From Streptomyces sp. SCSIO 75703 (GTDB lineage: Bacteria > Actinomycetota > Actinomycetes > Streptomycetales > Streptomycetaceae), in the NCBI RefSeq assembly GCF_036607905.1, contig NZ_CP144555.1, positions 2,480,001-2,544,000 of the forward strand: 64,000 bases of DNA, written 5' to 3'. Position numbers and translations under genes: made by a program. Every line of letters starts with the position of its first letter. Position 1 is the stretch's first letter. Shown here piece by piece: positions 47,915-55,862 of the stretch. The notes under the pieces are model-generated. The model had not been told where the DNA came from and did no database searches. It saw nothing but the letters and a program-made list of their open reading frames with translations.

Positions 47915-48570
47915 GCGTCCGGTGCTCCTTGCTCCTCGTGCGCGGAGGTGGTGGGGGTGCTGGTGGGGGCGGTGGGGCTGGTGGGGGCGGTGGGGTTGAC
48001 GCGGTTCACACCGCTCGCCCTGTTTCTGCGGCTTGCGCTGTTCACATGGTCCGTATGGTTCACACGACCTGCGCGGCTCACCCCGTTCACGCCGTTCGCG
48101 CCGTTCACGCCGTTCGCTTCGTTCACGCGATGCGCAGCGTGCAGGCGGTTCACGCCGTACGGTGGGTTCACTTCGGGCACCTGGTTCACACCGCGCGGAC
48201 GGTTCACAGCGTGAACGCAACTCGCGCAATGCACATAGCGCGCGGCGTACGCCTCGCTTCGGCGGTCCGCGCGGTACACATGGCTCATACGGTTCACATG
48301 GTTCGGGGAGTTCACGGAGTTCACACCGTCCGCTGCGTACACGGGATTCACGTCGCACACCGGGTTCACACCGACCGCCCGGTTCACACCGACCGCCTGG
48401 TTCATGCGATTCACACTGTTCACGCAGCGTAGGAAGTTCACACCTTTCAGGCGGTTCACACGACTGAAGTGGCGTTCCTCGTTCACACCGCGCGGCTTCA
48501 CATCCCGCAGCTTCACCACCCCCAGCTCGCTGCCGGCGCTCCCTGTGCTCACACCACCCACGTCCGTCAC
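47911..48570 (-). CDS. Val-Asn-x repeat protein in the tad operon
   Basis: 219 residues. It starts at a GTG overlapping the tadE-like stop (GTGA) and stops over the cpaF ATG (ATGA), so it is coupled on both sides. Between residues 29 and 191 the dipeptide Val-Asn occurs 22 times, and every Val is at a position equal to 2 modulo 3, a strict three-residue register (for example GVNRAVGVNPVCDVNP). No signal peptide or membrane helix is seen; the tail is Thr/Pro/Ser-rich. No family recognised. The coupling argues that it is translated; a repeat-expanded spacer is the alternative. Confidence 0.6.
   Translation of the reverse strand: MTDVGGVSTGSAGSELGVVKLRDVKPRGVNEERHFSRVNRLKGVNFLRCVNSVNRMNQAVGVNRAVGVNPVCDVNPVYAADGVNSVNSPNHVNRMSHVYRADRRSEAYAARYVHCASCVHAVNRPRGVNQVPEVNPPYGVNRLHAAHRVNEANGVNGANGVNGVSRAGRVNHTDHVNSASRRNRASGVNRVNPTAPTSPTAPTSTPTTSAHEEQGAPDA
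47995..48486. repeat. Nine-base GTTCACNNN minisatellite
   Basis: On the plus strand GTTCAC recurs dozens of times at multiples of nine bases (for example CCGTTCACGCCGTTCGCG). It encodes the Val-Asn-x repeats on the minus strand. The unit is degenerate, so the array is old or under selection. Confidence 0.85.
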
Positions 48571-49070
48571 CCGCCCGTCGGGTGGTCGAGCGGCATCGTG
48601 GCCGTCCTCGTCGCGGTGCCGAAGTCCCAGCCGGGGACGACGGACGGTATGACGATGCTCGCCGTGACGGTCACCGCGTCCCCGTCGTACGAGGGCGGGC
48701 AGTTCGTTCCGTCGGCCAGCCAGGAGCTGACGGCCCGTGCGCAGGCGTCCTGTGCGCTCAACTCGAGCGAGGCGCCGCGAGCACCGGCGCGGGCGGCGGT
48801 GCCGGCCTGCTGGGCGGTGTAGGCGATCAGTCCGAGCTGGACGCCGGCGAGGGCGACCAGGAGCAGGATCGGCAGGAAGCCGAGGTACTCGATGGCCACC
48901 TGGCCCCGGTCCCGGCCCCGTTCCCGGTCCCGGTCCCGTTCCCGGCCCCGTTCCCTTTCTCGGTCCCGGTTCCGTTCCCGTTCTCGGTCCCGCTCCCGCT
49001 CCCGGTCTCGGTCACGGTCACTGTCACGGTCTCGGTGCGGGCGGGTGCGTGGCCGCTGGGCGTACGGCAT
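48567..49070 (-). CDS. TadE-like pseudopilin with Arg-Asp/Glu repeat N-terminus
   Basis: 167 residues. Residues 13-55 alternate Arg with Asp or Glu (Arg at nearly every odd position), then RGQVAIEYLGFLPILLLVAL begins the TadE helix with its conserved EY. AGTAARAGARGASLELSAQD and two cysteines follow in the external domain. TadE proteins are minor pseudopilins; the charged cytoplasmic tail is far longer than usual. ATG lies one base after the previous stop. Confidence 0.82.
   Translation of the reverse strand: MPYAQRPRTRPHRDRDSDRDRDRERERDRERERNRDRERERGRERDRDRERGRDRGQVAIEYLGFLPILLLVALAGVQLGLIAYTAQQAGTAARAGARGASLELSAQDACARAVSSWLADGTNCPPSYDGDAVTVTASIVIPSVVPGWDFGTATRTATMPLDHPTGG
48906..49034. repeat. 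Six-base repeat encoding Arg-Asp/Glu dipeptides
   Basis: Plus-strand CGGTCC/CGTTCC hexamers in tandem produce the alternating charged tail of the TadE-like protein. Confidence 0.8.
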
Positions 49071-49071
49071 C

Positions 49072-49845
49072 TCAGTCGTCCTCCTCCTCGACGGCGCCGG
49101 CGTGCCCCGTGACGTCGAAGGGGAAGCCGATCGTGCCCGGGAAGAGGATGGGGACCCTGAGCCGTACGTCGGCGGTGACGTAGCCGCCGCCGGTCGCGCA
49201 CCGCACGTCGGCGCCCCCTTCCCACGCGCCCGGCAGTTTGTCCCGGCCGGCGTCCTGGCAGGCGCCCTGCCGTGCTCCGCGGCCGGCCGCAGTGGCCGCT
49301 CGTACCGCCTCGTCCGCAGCATTCCCCGCGAGGGTGAACGTGTACCCCACGAGGACGAGTTGCCACAGGACCACCAGCGTGGCGAGGATCGCCGGGAGCA
49401 TGCCGAGGAACTCGACGGTGACCTGACCCCGGTCTCCGCCCCTGTCCACTCGGGGCCTGCTCCCCCGGCCCCGGCCCCAACCTCGGCGCCAGTCCCCGCC
49501 CGGACTCCGGCTCAATCCCCGGCTCAGTCCCCGGCCAAGCCGCTCACCCCGGCTCACGTACAGGCTCCCGTCCAGACACCGGCCCATGCACTGCTCGCCC
49601 CGGCTCGCGTCCCGGCCCCCGCCCACGGCCCGCACCAGGTCCCCGACCAGCCCCGTACCCCGGCCCTCGTACCGGTCCCGTGCCCGGCCCCGCTCGTCAA
49701 CCGGGCTCTGCCCCGGTCCCCGTCCGGGCTCCTCTCCGGACCTCGGCCCAGCCCCTCGCCGCCCGCCTCCGTTCCGCTGCCCACCGCGGCCCCCGTGCCA
49801 GCCGTCGTCCCAGCCTCGCCCTCGCGAGGCGGCCCGGCGGTTCAT
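49072..49845 (-). CDS. TadE-like pseudopilin with long Arg/Gly-rich N-terminus
   Basis: 257 residues. About 140 residues of Arg/Gly/Ser/Asp low-complexity precede the TadE helix RGQVTVEFLGMLPAILATLV, then AGNAADEAVRAATAAGRGAR and a beta-rich end (VTADVRLRVPILFPGTIGFP). Usual TadE proteins have only 10-25 residues before the helix. The start overlaps the cpaE stop (ATGA). A start nearer the helix cannot be excluded, but none has a good ribosome site. Confidence 0.75.
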   Translation of the reverse strand: MNRRAASRGRGWDDGWHGGRGGQRNGGGRRGAGPRSGEEPGRGPGQSPVDERGRARDRYEGRGTGLVGDLVRAVGGGRDASRGEQCMGRCLDGSLYVSRGERLGRGLSRGLSRSPGGDWRRGWGRGRGSRPRVDRGGDRGQVTVEFLGMLPAILATLVVLWQLVLVGYTFTLAGNAADEAVRAATAAGRGARQGACQDAGRDKLPGAWEGGADVRCATGGGYVTADVRLRVPILFPGTIGFPFDVTGHAGAVEEEDD

Positions 49846-51332
49846 CCGCCACCGTCCTCGCGCCGGCGGAATCCGGCCCCGCCCAGCTCGCGCCGGCCAC
49901 CCCGGCCGCCGGGCCCACTCAGCTCACCCGTCCCACCTGGCTCACCACGCCCACCGCCACCGAGTCCACCCCCGTCACCGCGCCCACCCAGGGCACCACT
50001 GTCCCCCCGCCCTCCCCCGCCACTGCCGCCACTGCCGCCACTGCCGCCACTGCCGCCACCACTGTCACCCCGCCCCCGCATGCCCCGCACGCCGCTCAGG
50101 CCCCGCGTGCCCCGCGCCCCCCGGTCTCCGCGGAAGCGGCCGGGCTTGGGGGCGTTCTCCTGGGCCTGGACCAGGCCGAGTTCGGCGGCGAGCGTCCACA
50201 GGGCCTGCCGTACGGTGCTCTTGCCGTCGAGGTCGTGGACGCGGCCGGCGTCCACCGCGGCCTGGAGTTCCTTGAAGTGGGCGGGGACGGTGGTGCCGGC
50301 GACCTGTGTGCCGGTGATGCGCCGGATCAGCGGGGGCTGGATCTCCGTGCCCCGGGTGTGGCGGTTGACGACGACGGTGGTCTCCTCGGCCTTGCGGATC
50401 TGGAGGCGGTCCCACATGCGCACCGCCCGTTTGGCGCCGCGGACGGCGACCACGTCGGGGGTGGTGACCAGGAGCGCGTGGTCGGCGCTCTCGACGGCGG
50501 CGGCGCCGGCGCCGCCGAGCTGGGCGCCGCAGTCGACGACGACGACCTCGTAGCGCGAGCGCAGGGCGGCGATGACCTGGCGGGCGCCGTGGTCGGTGAC
50601 GTCCTCGCCGCGTTCGCCCTCGCCGGGGGCGAGGAGCAGCGCGAGGCCGGTGTCGTGGCGGAAGACCGCGTCGGCGAGGACGCGCGGGGAGATGTCGGCG
50701 ATGGCGGCCAGGTCGGCGACCGACCGGCGGAACTGCACGTCGAGGTAGGAGGCGACGTCGCCGGTCTGGAGGTCCATGTCGACGAGGGCGGTGGGCCGTC
50801 CGGACGCCTGCGCGGCGAGGGCGAGGTGGATGGCGGTGAGGGTGGTGCCGACGCCACCCTTGGCGCCGCTGACGGTGACGAGGGTGCCGCCGGGCCCGTC
50901 GAACACCTCGACGGCGCTGCCCAGGTGGCGGCGCATGCCCGCCGACCACTGGGCCACCGCGCGGACCCGGGCCGCGAGTTCCTCGTGTCCGAGGGGGAGG
51001 GCGAGCAGGCCGCGGGCGCCGTGGTCCATGGCGGCCTGGAAGAGGCCGGGTCCGGCGTCGGTGGTGACGAGGATGACGCCGACGGCGGGGAAGCGCAGGG
51101 CGATCTCGCGGATCAGTTCCAGGGCGGGGACGGGCCCGATCCGCTCGTGGACGACCACCACCTCGGGCAGGTCGTCGACGGACGCGGCGGCCATGCGGGC
51201 GAGGGTGTCGACGAGCTGGGTGGAGTCGGTCACCGGGGCGGCGGGTTCGGCGTCCGGGAGCCGGCCGAGCAGGGCGGTGAGGGACCGGAGGGCGTCCGCG
51301 TCGCCGGCCGCCGGGAGGATCCGCGTGGGCAT
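49842..51332 (-). CDS. cpaE: CpaE-like ATPase of the Tad pilus with Gly-rich tail
   Basis: 496 residues from ATG (a GTG four codons earlier overlaps the cpaB stop). Residues 1-120 form a receiver-like domain without a clear phosphorylation triad. The MinD/ParA ATPase has the deviant Walker A SGAKGGVGTT, TALVDMDLQTGDVASYLD and VVVVDCGAQLGGAGAAAV. CpaE localises the pilus apparatus. The last 96 residues are Gly/Ser/Arg repeats (GGSGGSGGSGG), unlike normal CpaE. Confidence 0.88.
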   Translation of the reverse strand: MPTRILPAAGDADALRSLTALLGRLPDAEPAAPVTDSTQLVDTLARMAAASVDDLPEVVVVHERIGPVPALELIREIALRFPAVGVILVTTDAGPGLFQAAMDHGARGLLALPLGHEELAARVRAVAQWSAGMRRHLGSAVEVFDGPGGTLVTVSGAKGGVGTTLTAIHLALAAQASGRPTALVDMDLQTGDVASYLDVQFRRSVADLAAIADISPRVLADAVFRHDTGLALLLAPGEGERGEDVTDHGARQVIAALRSRYEVVVVDCGAQLGGAGAAAVESADHALLVTTPDVVAVRGAKRAVRMWDRLQIRKAEETTVVVNRHTRGTEIQPPLIRRITGTQVAGTTVPAHFKELQAAVDAGRVHDLDGKSTVRQALWTLAAELGLVQAQENAPKPGRFRGDRGARGTRGLSGVRGMRGRGDSGGGSGGSGGSGGSGGGGRGDSGALGGRGDGGGLGGGGRGEPGGTGELSGPGGRGGRRELGGAGFRRREDGGG

Positions 51333-51340
51333 GGGGGCTC

Positions 51341-52048
51341 TCACTTGTCCTTCGCGAGCTCGTACGTGCGGTCCTCGTCCGGGACCGTGGGGTCGCCGCC
51401 GGGTGCCACGAGCGCGAGCCGGACCCGCTGGGCGAACGACTCGGCGTAGGTGAGGCGCTGGGCGTCGAGGGTGGACAGGGCGAAGGTGATGGGCACGGCC
51501 TCGGTGGCGCGGCGGGCGCGGTTGCCGGCGTCGGGTTCCAGCGAGGTCAGTTCGCCGACGTCGATGACGCGGGCGTCGGTCACGATGATCTTGGACTGGG
51601 CCGGAGTGTTCTTCCGGTCGCCCTCGAAGGTGGCGTACACGTTCACGGTGGAGCCGGGCGTGATCTTGCCGGCGACGCCGGTCGCCGCGTCGATCATGAT
51701 GGCGACCTCCTGTTCCCCCGGGCGCAGGGCGGGCTGGTCGACGACCATGTCGCTCTGGAGCAGGGAGCCCTTCTTGAGGGTGGTGACGGCGATCTTGCCG
51801 CGGATGCCGGAGAGGTCGGTGACGGCGTTGTCGGAGAGCCAGCGCTCGGGCATGCCGATCCGCTCGAACTGGTCGGCGCCGAGGGCGGTGTAGGGCGGCA
51901 CGTCGGCCTTGACGCGGTAGGCGGTGACCTCGGGACCGACCTTGGACTTGACGTCGCCTATGACGGAGAGGACCCCGGCGAAGGCGGCGAGGGCGCAGAG
52001 GACCGACAGGATCAGCAGGATGACGCCGCGGCGCTGACGGGAGTTCAT
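51341..52048 (-). CDS. cpaB: Flp pilus assembly protein CpaB (SAF domain)
   Basis: 235 residues. One membrane helix at 8-28 (GVILLILSVLCALAAFAGVL), then a SAF domain (about 45-105: VKADVPPYTALGADQFERIG, LKKGSLLQSDMVV) and an RcpC-type region (EVAIMIDAATGVAGKITPGS, TVNVYATFE, IIVTDARVIDVG). It is the envelope component of the Tad system. Coupled to cpaE. Confidence 0.92.
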   Translation of the reverse strand: MNSRQRRGVILLILSVLCALAAFAGVLSVIGDVKSKVGPEVTAYRVKADVPPYTALGADQFERIGMPERWLSDNAVTDLSGIRGKIAVTTLKKGSLLQSDMVVDQPALRPGEQEVAIMIDAATGVAGKITPGSTVNVYATFEGDRKNTPAQSKIIVTDARVIDVGELTSLEPDAGNRARRATEAVPITFALSTLDAQRLTYAESFAQRVRLALVAPGGDPTVPDEDRTYELAKDK

Positions 52049-52112
52049 GAGCCGTGCAACCTCGTTGGGGTTCGGTCGGGCCGGTCGGGGGGCGGATGCG
52101 GGGCGGGCGCGC

Positions 52113-53000
52113 TCAGCCGGTGAGCATGCGGTGTCCCGGGGTGATCTGCCGCGGGGCGCGGTGCCGGCCGCGGGGGTCGTCCTCGTGGACCGGCGCGGTC
52201 GCGGAACAGAACACGCAGCGGTCGCCGATGACGTCGATGCCGCACCAGTGGCAGGTGGTCCGGCGTACCGAGGTGACCAGTTGGTAGAGGACCGAGAGGT
52301 CGGGGAGGTAGGCGCAGAACTCGGTGATCCGGCCGGTGCCCCACCAGGCGGGCGACTCGGCGGGCAGCGGGGTCTCGCGCAGGCCGAGGATCCTCCAGGA
52401 GGGGGCGAGGGTGCCGGTGACCCAGTCGCCCGGGAGCCGGCCGCGGGCGACCAGCAGCCAGGTGCCGAACTCGGGCCCGGAGAGGGCGGCTTCGGGGCCG
52501 ATCCGGACGAGCTGTGGTTCGGGGTGGGCGACGACGCCGAACTGGCTGCCCGGCATCCAGGACTTGGCGTGGGCCTTGAGGCCGACGGGGACGTGGTCGA
52601 GCCGGGCGACGGAGCCGAGGACCGCGCCGGCGTGGAGGTAGTGGGTGAGCAGCCGGCCGGCGGAGGCGAGGACGCCGGGGCCGAGGTCGCAGGAGGCGAG
52701 TTGCCGTAACTGGCGGGCGAGGACGGCGAGGGCGAGCGGGGGCAGGGCGGGCCGGAAGAGGGCGATGCGGTCGCTCTCCAGGAGGGCGCGGATGGTGCGC
52801 AGCCGGCGCTCGGCGGCGGGGGCGGCCAGGGAGCTGACGACGATGAGGTGTCCGTGCTGGTCGAGCAGGGCCTGCACCTCGGCGAGCGCCTGTTCGAGGG
52901 GGCGCCGGTGCACGTCCTGGAGGACGATCGCGGGCAGCGTCCGTTCGTCCTGCGGCGGCAGCGCCATGTCGGCGCTGGTCACGGCAATGGCAGTTGGCAC
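52113..53000 (-). CDS. Conserved-looking protein heading the tad locus, C-terminal zinc ribbon
   Basis: 295 residues from a GTG seven bases after GGGGAG. The bulk is alpha/beta (TAIAVTSADMALPPQDERTL, HGHLIVVSSLAAPAAERRL, LASCDLGPGVLASAGRLLTH, FGTWLLVARGRLPGDWVTG). Near the end CHWCGIDVIGDRCVFC supplies two CxxC knuckles for one zinc ion. No known domain recognised. It is the first gene of the minus-strand tad run, 64 bp before cpaB, so a regulatory or assembly role is likely. Confidence 0.75.
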   Translation of the reverse strand: MPTAIAVTSADMALPPQDERTLPAIVLQDVHRRPLEQALAEVQALLDQHGHLIVVSSLAAPAAERRLRTIRALLESDRIALFRPALPPLALAVLARQLRQLASCDLGPGVLASAGRLLTHYLHAGAVLGSVARLDHVPVGLKAHAKSWMPGSQFGVVAHPEPQLVRIGPEAALSGPEFGTWLLVARGRLPGDWVTGTLAPSWRILGLRETPLPAESPAWWGTGRITEFCAYLPDLSVLYQLVTSVRRTTCHWCGIDVIGDRCVFCSATAPVHEDDPRGRHRAPRQITPGHRMLTG

Positions 53001-53522
53001 GCGCGGCTCCCCGTCTCCCCATGCCCGTCGGTGCGCCGGGGCAACTCCGGCGCACCCGGATGACTTCACTGCGTGACTACGTGAGCACTGTAACCACGGC
53101 CCGGGTGCCCGAGAACAGCGTTTCCGCACCTGCCGGACAACTTGTGACCGGCACGGTCCGGCAAACCGGGGCAGGGTGAGCATTTCCCGGGTGATCGCCC
53201 TCTCAACCCCTCCGCCCCTGGGGCCGGTCCGCTCCCCGCGCCCACCAAGTGCACGAGGGGAGGGTCGAGTTGGTCTGGACCTACCTCTTGACACCTCAAT
53301 TGGTCTGGACCACCTTGTACTCGAGCGGTGGCCACCGCCCGCCCGCACCACAGCCCCGCCTCCCCCCACGTCGTCTCTCCCCTCACGCCACCCTGCCCTT
53401 CCCCCTCTCCCCCACCCCTTTCCCGTTCCCCTGTTCCCTGTTCCCTGTTCCCTCTCCCCTTCTCCCTCAGCCCTGTACCCGCCCCCTCTCCCCGCTTCTC
53501 CCCACTCTTCCCGGAGGTCCCT
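53001..53522. other. Divergent region between the tad locus and chitinase, with pyrimidine tract
   Basis: A 522-bp gap. It holds the chitinase promoter with its direct repeats, then (about 53340-53515) a nearly pure C/T tract on the plus strand, including GTTCCCT repeated in tandem, ending at the GGAGG of the chitinase. The tad promoter must lie near 53001-53200 but is not evident. Confidence 0.6.
53271..53312 (+). promoter_or_regulatory. Chitinase promoter with paired TGGTCTGGACC repeats
   Basis: TGGTCTGGACCT and TGGTCTGGACCA start 30 bp apart and flank TTGACA, a good -35. Streptomyces chitinase promoters are known for such 12-bp direct repeats mediating chitin induction and glucose repression. 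The -10 is unclear. Confidence 0.75.
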
Positions 53523-55232
53523 GTGGAGCCCGCACCCAGACGGCACGGACGTCGCATCCGCATCTGGTCCGGAGCGGTGACCGCCGCCCTGGCCCTCGGC
53601 GTGACCGCCGTCGGCCCGGCGTCCGCCGCGGACGTGAACAACGCCCGCAACGCCGGCTTCGAGTCCGGCCTGAGCGACTGGACCTGTTCCGCGAACAGCG
53701 GGACGACCGTCTCCTCCCCCGCCCGCACCGGCTCGGCCGCGCTGAAGGCCACCCCGGCCGCGCAGGACAACGCCCAGTGCTCCCAGACGGTCAAGGTGCG
53801 GCCCGACTCCACCTACGACCTGAGCGCCTGGGTGCAGGGCGGCTACGCCTACCTCGGCGTGACGGGCACCGGCACCACCGACGTGTCCACCTGGACCCCC
53901 GACTCGTCCTCCTGGAAGCAGCTCCGGACCAGCTTCCGGACCGGCCCCTCCACCACCTCCGTGACCGTCTACACGCACGGCTGGTACGGCCAGTCCGCGT
54001 ACTACGTCGACGACGTCGCGGTCCAGGGCCCCGACGGCGGCGACGGCGGCGGCAACGGCCCCTCGGTCCCGGGCGCCCCCGCCGGACTGAACGTCTCCGG
54101 TACGACGTCCTCCTCGGTGACGCTGGCCTGGAACGCGGTCTCCGGCGCCACCGGCTACACCGTCTACCGCGACGGCGCCAAGGTCACCTCCGTGACCGGC
54201 ACCTCCACCACCGTGAGCGGCCTCGCGGCCGACACCTCGTACTCCTTCCAGGTCGCCGCGACCAACGCGGCCGGCGAGTCGCCCAAGTCGGCGGCGGTCT
54301 CCGGCCGCACCGCGCCGAAGGACAACGGGGGCGGCAACAACGGCACCCTGCCCAAGCACGCCCTGACCGGCTACTGGCAGAACTTCGACAACGGGGCGAC
54401 CGTCCAGCGGCTCTCCGACGTCCCGGCGGCGTACGACATCATCGCCGTCTCCTTCGCCGACGCCACCCCGACGCCGGGCGCCGTCACCTTCAACCTGGAC
54501 ACGGCGGGCCTGCGCGGCTACACCGTCGACCAGTTCAAGGCGGACATCCGCGCCAAGCAGGCCGCCGGCAAGAAGGTCATCATCTCGGTCGGCGGAGAGA
54601 AGGGCACCGTCTCGGTCAACACCGCCGCCTCCGCGACCAACTTCGCCAACTCGGTCCACGCCCTCATGCAGGAGTACGGCTTCGACGGCGTCGACATCGA
54701 CCTGGAGAACGGCCTCAACCCCACCTACATGACGCAGGCCCTGCGCGCGCTGTCGGCGAAGGCCGGCCCGTCCATGGTCCTCACCATGGCGCCGCAGACC
54801 ATCGACATGCAGTCCACGTCCGGCGGCTACTTCCAGACCGCGCTGAACGTGAAGGACATCCTCACCGTCGTCAACATGCAGTACTACAACAGCGGTTCGA
54901 TGCTGGGCTGTGACGGCAAGGTCTACTCGCAGGGCACGGTCGACTTCCTCACCGCGCTGGCCTGCATCCAGCTCGAGGGCGGCCTGGACGCCTCGCAGGT
55001 CGGCCTCGGCCTGCCCGCCTCCACCCGCGCGGCGGGCGGCGGCTACGTCGCCCCGTCCGTGGTCAACAACGCCCTGGACTGCCTGACCAAGGGCACCAAC
55101 TGCGGCTCCTTCAAGCCGTCGAAGACGTACCCGGACCTGCGGGGCGCGATGACCTGGTCCACCAACTGGGACGCCACCGCGGGCAACGCCTGGTCCAACG
55201 CGGTCGGCGCGCACGTCCACGCGCTGCCGTAA
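53523..55232 (+). CDS. Secreted GH18 chitinase with CBM and fibronectin III domains
   Basis: 569 residues from a GTG behind CGGAGG. Signal peptide at about 1-34 ending ASA; a carbohydrate-binding module (NNARNAGFESGLSDWTCSAN) to about 165; a fibronectin III domain about 180-265 (APAGLNVSGTTSSSVTLAWN); then GH18. The catalytic motif is D388-G-V-D391-I-D393-L-E395. It hydrolyses chitin outside the cell. Domain order resembles exochitinase ChiA/ChiC-type Streptomyces enzymes. Confidence 0.95.
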   Translation: MEPAPRRHGRRIRIWSGAVTAALALGVTAVGPASAADVNNARNAGFESGLSDWTCSANSGTTVSSPARTGSAALKATPAAQDNAQCSQTVKVRPDSTYDLSAWVQGGYAYLGVTGTGTTDVSTWTPDSSSWKQLRTSFRTGPSTTSVTVYTHGWYGQSAYYVDDVAVQGPDGGDGGGNGPSVPGAPAGLNVSGTTSSSVTLAWNAVSGATGYTVYRDGAKVTSVTGTSTTVSGLAADTSYSFQVAATNAAGESPKSAAVSGRTAPKDNGGGNNGTLPKHALTGYWQNFDNGATVQRLSDVPAAYDIIAVSFADATPTPGAVTFNLDTAGLRGYTVDQFKADIRAKQAAGKKVIISVGGEKGTVSVNTAASATNFANSVHALMQEYGFDGVDIDLENGLNPTYMTQALRALSAKAGPSMVLTMAPQTIDMQSTSGGYFQTALNVKDILTVVNMQYYNSGSMLGCDGKVYSQGTVDFLTALACIQLEGGLDASQVGLGLPASTRAAGGGYVAPSVVNNALDCLTKGTNCGSFKPSKTYPDLRGAMTWSTNWDATAGNAWSNAVGAHVHALP

Positions 55233-55263
55233 CCGTCCGTCCCGACCGGGACACCGCAGCACC

Positions 55264-55297
55264 GAAGCCCCCGCTCACGCCGACGAGCGGGGGCTTC
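55264..55297 (+). terminator. Terminator after the chitinase gene
   Basis: Perfect 13-bp stem GAAGCCCCCGCTC with its complement and an eight-base loop. Confidence 0.85.
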
Positions 55298-55339
55298 CCC
55301 CTTCATCCGGCGCCGTACGCCACCGCCCCCACCCGCGGT

Positions 55340-55790
55340 GGCGTGACCCACGCAACTGGTGCTGGAGGGCGACAGCCCGCCCGAGTACGTCGCCGTCGTG
55401 CACGAGGCCGCCGGCTGTACGTCCGCTGGGGGCGCGTCTCGCGGGTGGAGAACCCGGCCGCGTACGCGCAAGACCGTGCTCACCCGGGTGTTCCTCGCCC
55501 ACCAGCGGCGGCGCAGCAGCGGGGAGCGGGCGACGGACGTGTTCCCCGATCTGCCCGGTGCCCCCGACGGGGACGCGCCGCTGCGGCTGACACTGCTGGA
55601 CGCGCTCGCCCGGCTGCCCGCCAAGGACCGGGCCGTCATCGTGCTGCGGTACTGGGAGGAACGGTCCGTCGTGATCAGCGCTTTCAACACCGGCGCCCAG
55701 CACGAGGACGCCACCCGGGAGACCCCGGCGCTGACCATGGAGCAGCTTGAGGAGATGGCGCTCAGCCCGCAGTGGACGCGGGTGCGGTAG
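55340..55790 (+). pseudogene. SigE-type ECF sigma factor remnant fused to partner tail
   Basis: The plus strand encodes sigma region 2 pieces in two frames: VVHEAAG in one, LYVRWGRVSRVENPAAYA in another, then back to KTVLTRVFLAHQRRRSSGER, LARLPAKDRAVIVLRYWEER of region 4. Right after RSV the helix-turn-helix is missing, and the sequence jumps to FNTGAQHEDATRETPALTME, QLEEMALSPQW, which looks like the end of the membrane protein usually encoded after such sigma factors. Two frameshifts and a deletion indicate a dead gene. Confidence 0.65.
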
Positions 55791-55862
55791 CGCCGCCCTG
55801 CGGCAGGGCTACGCGGTGCGGCCGGTGGGCGGGAGCCACCGGCCGCGTGCCTCGGTGCGGGG

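Noticed and set aside
47995-48486. Repeat array considered as a CRISPR
   Set aside because: Nine-base degenerate units without constant repeats or unique spacers of 30-40 bp, and no cas genes.
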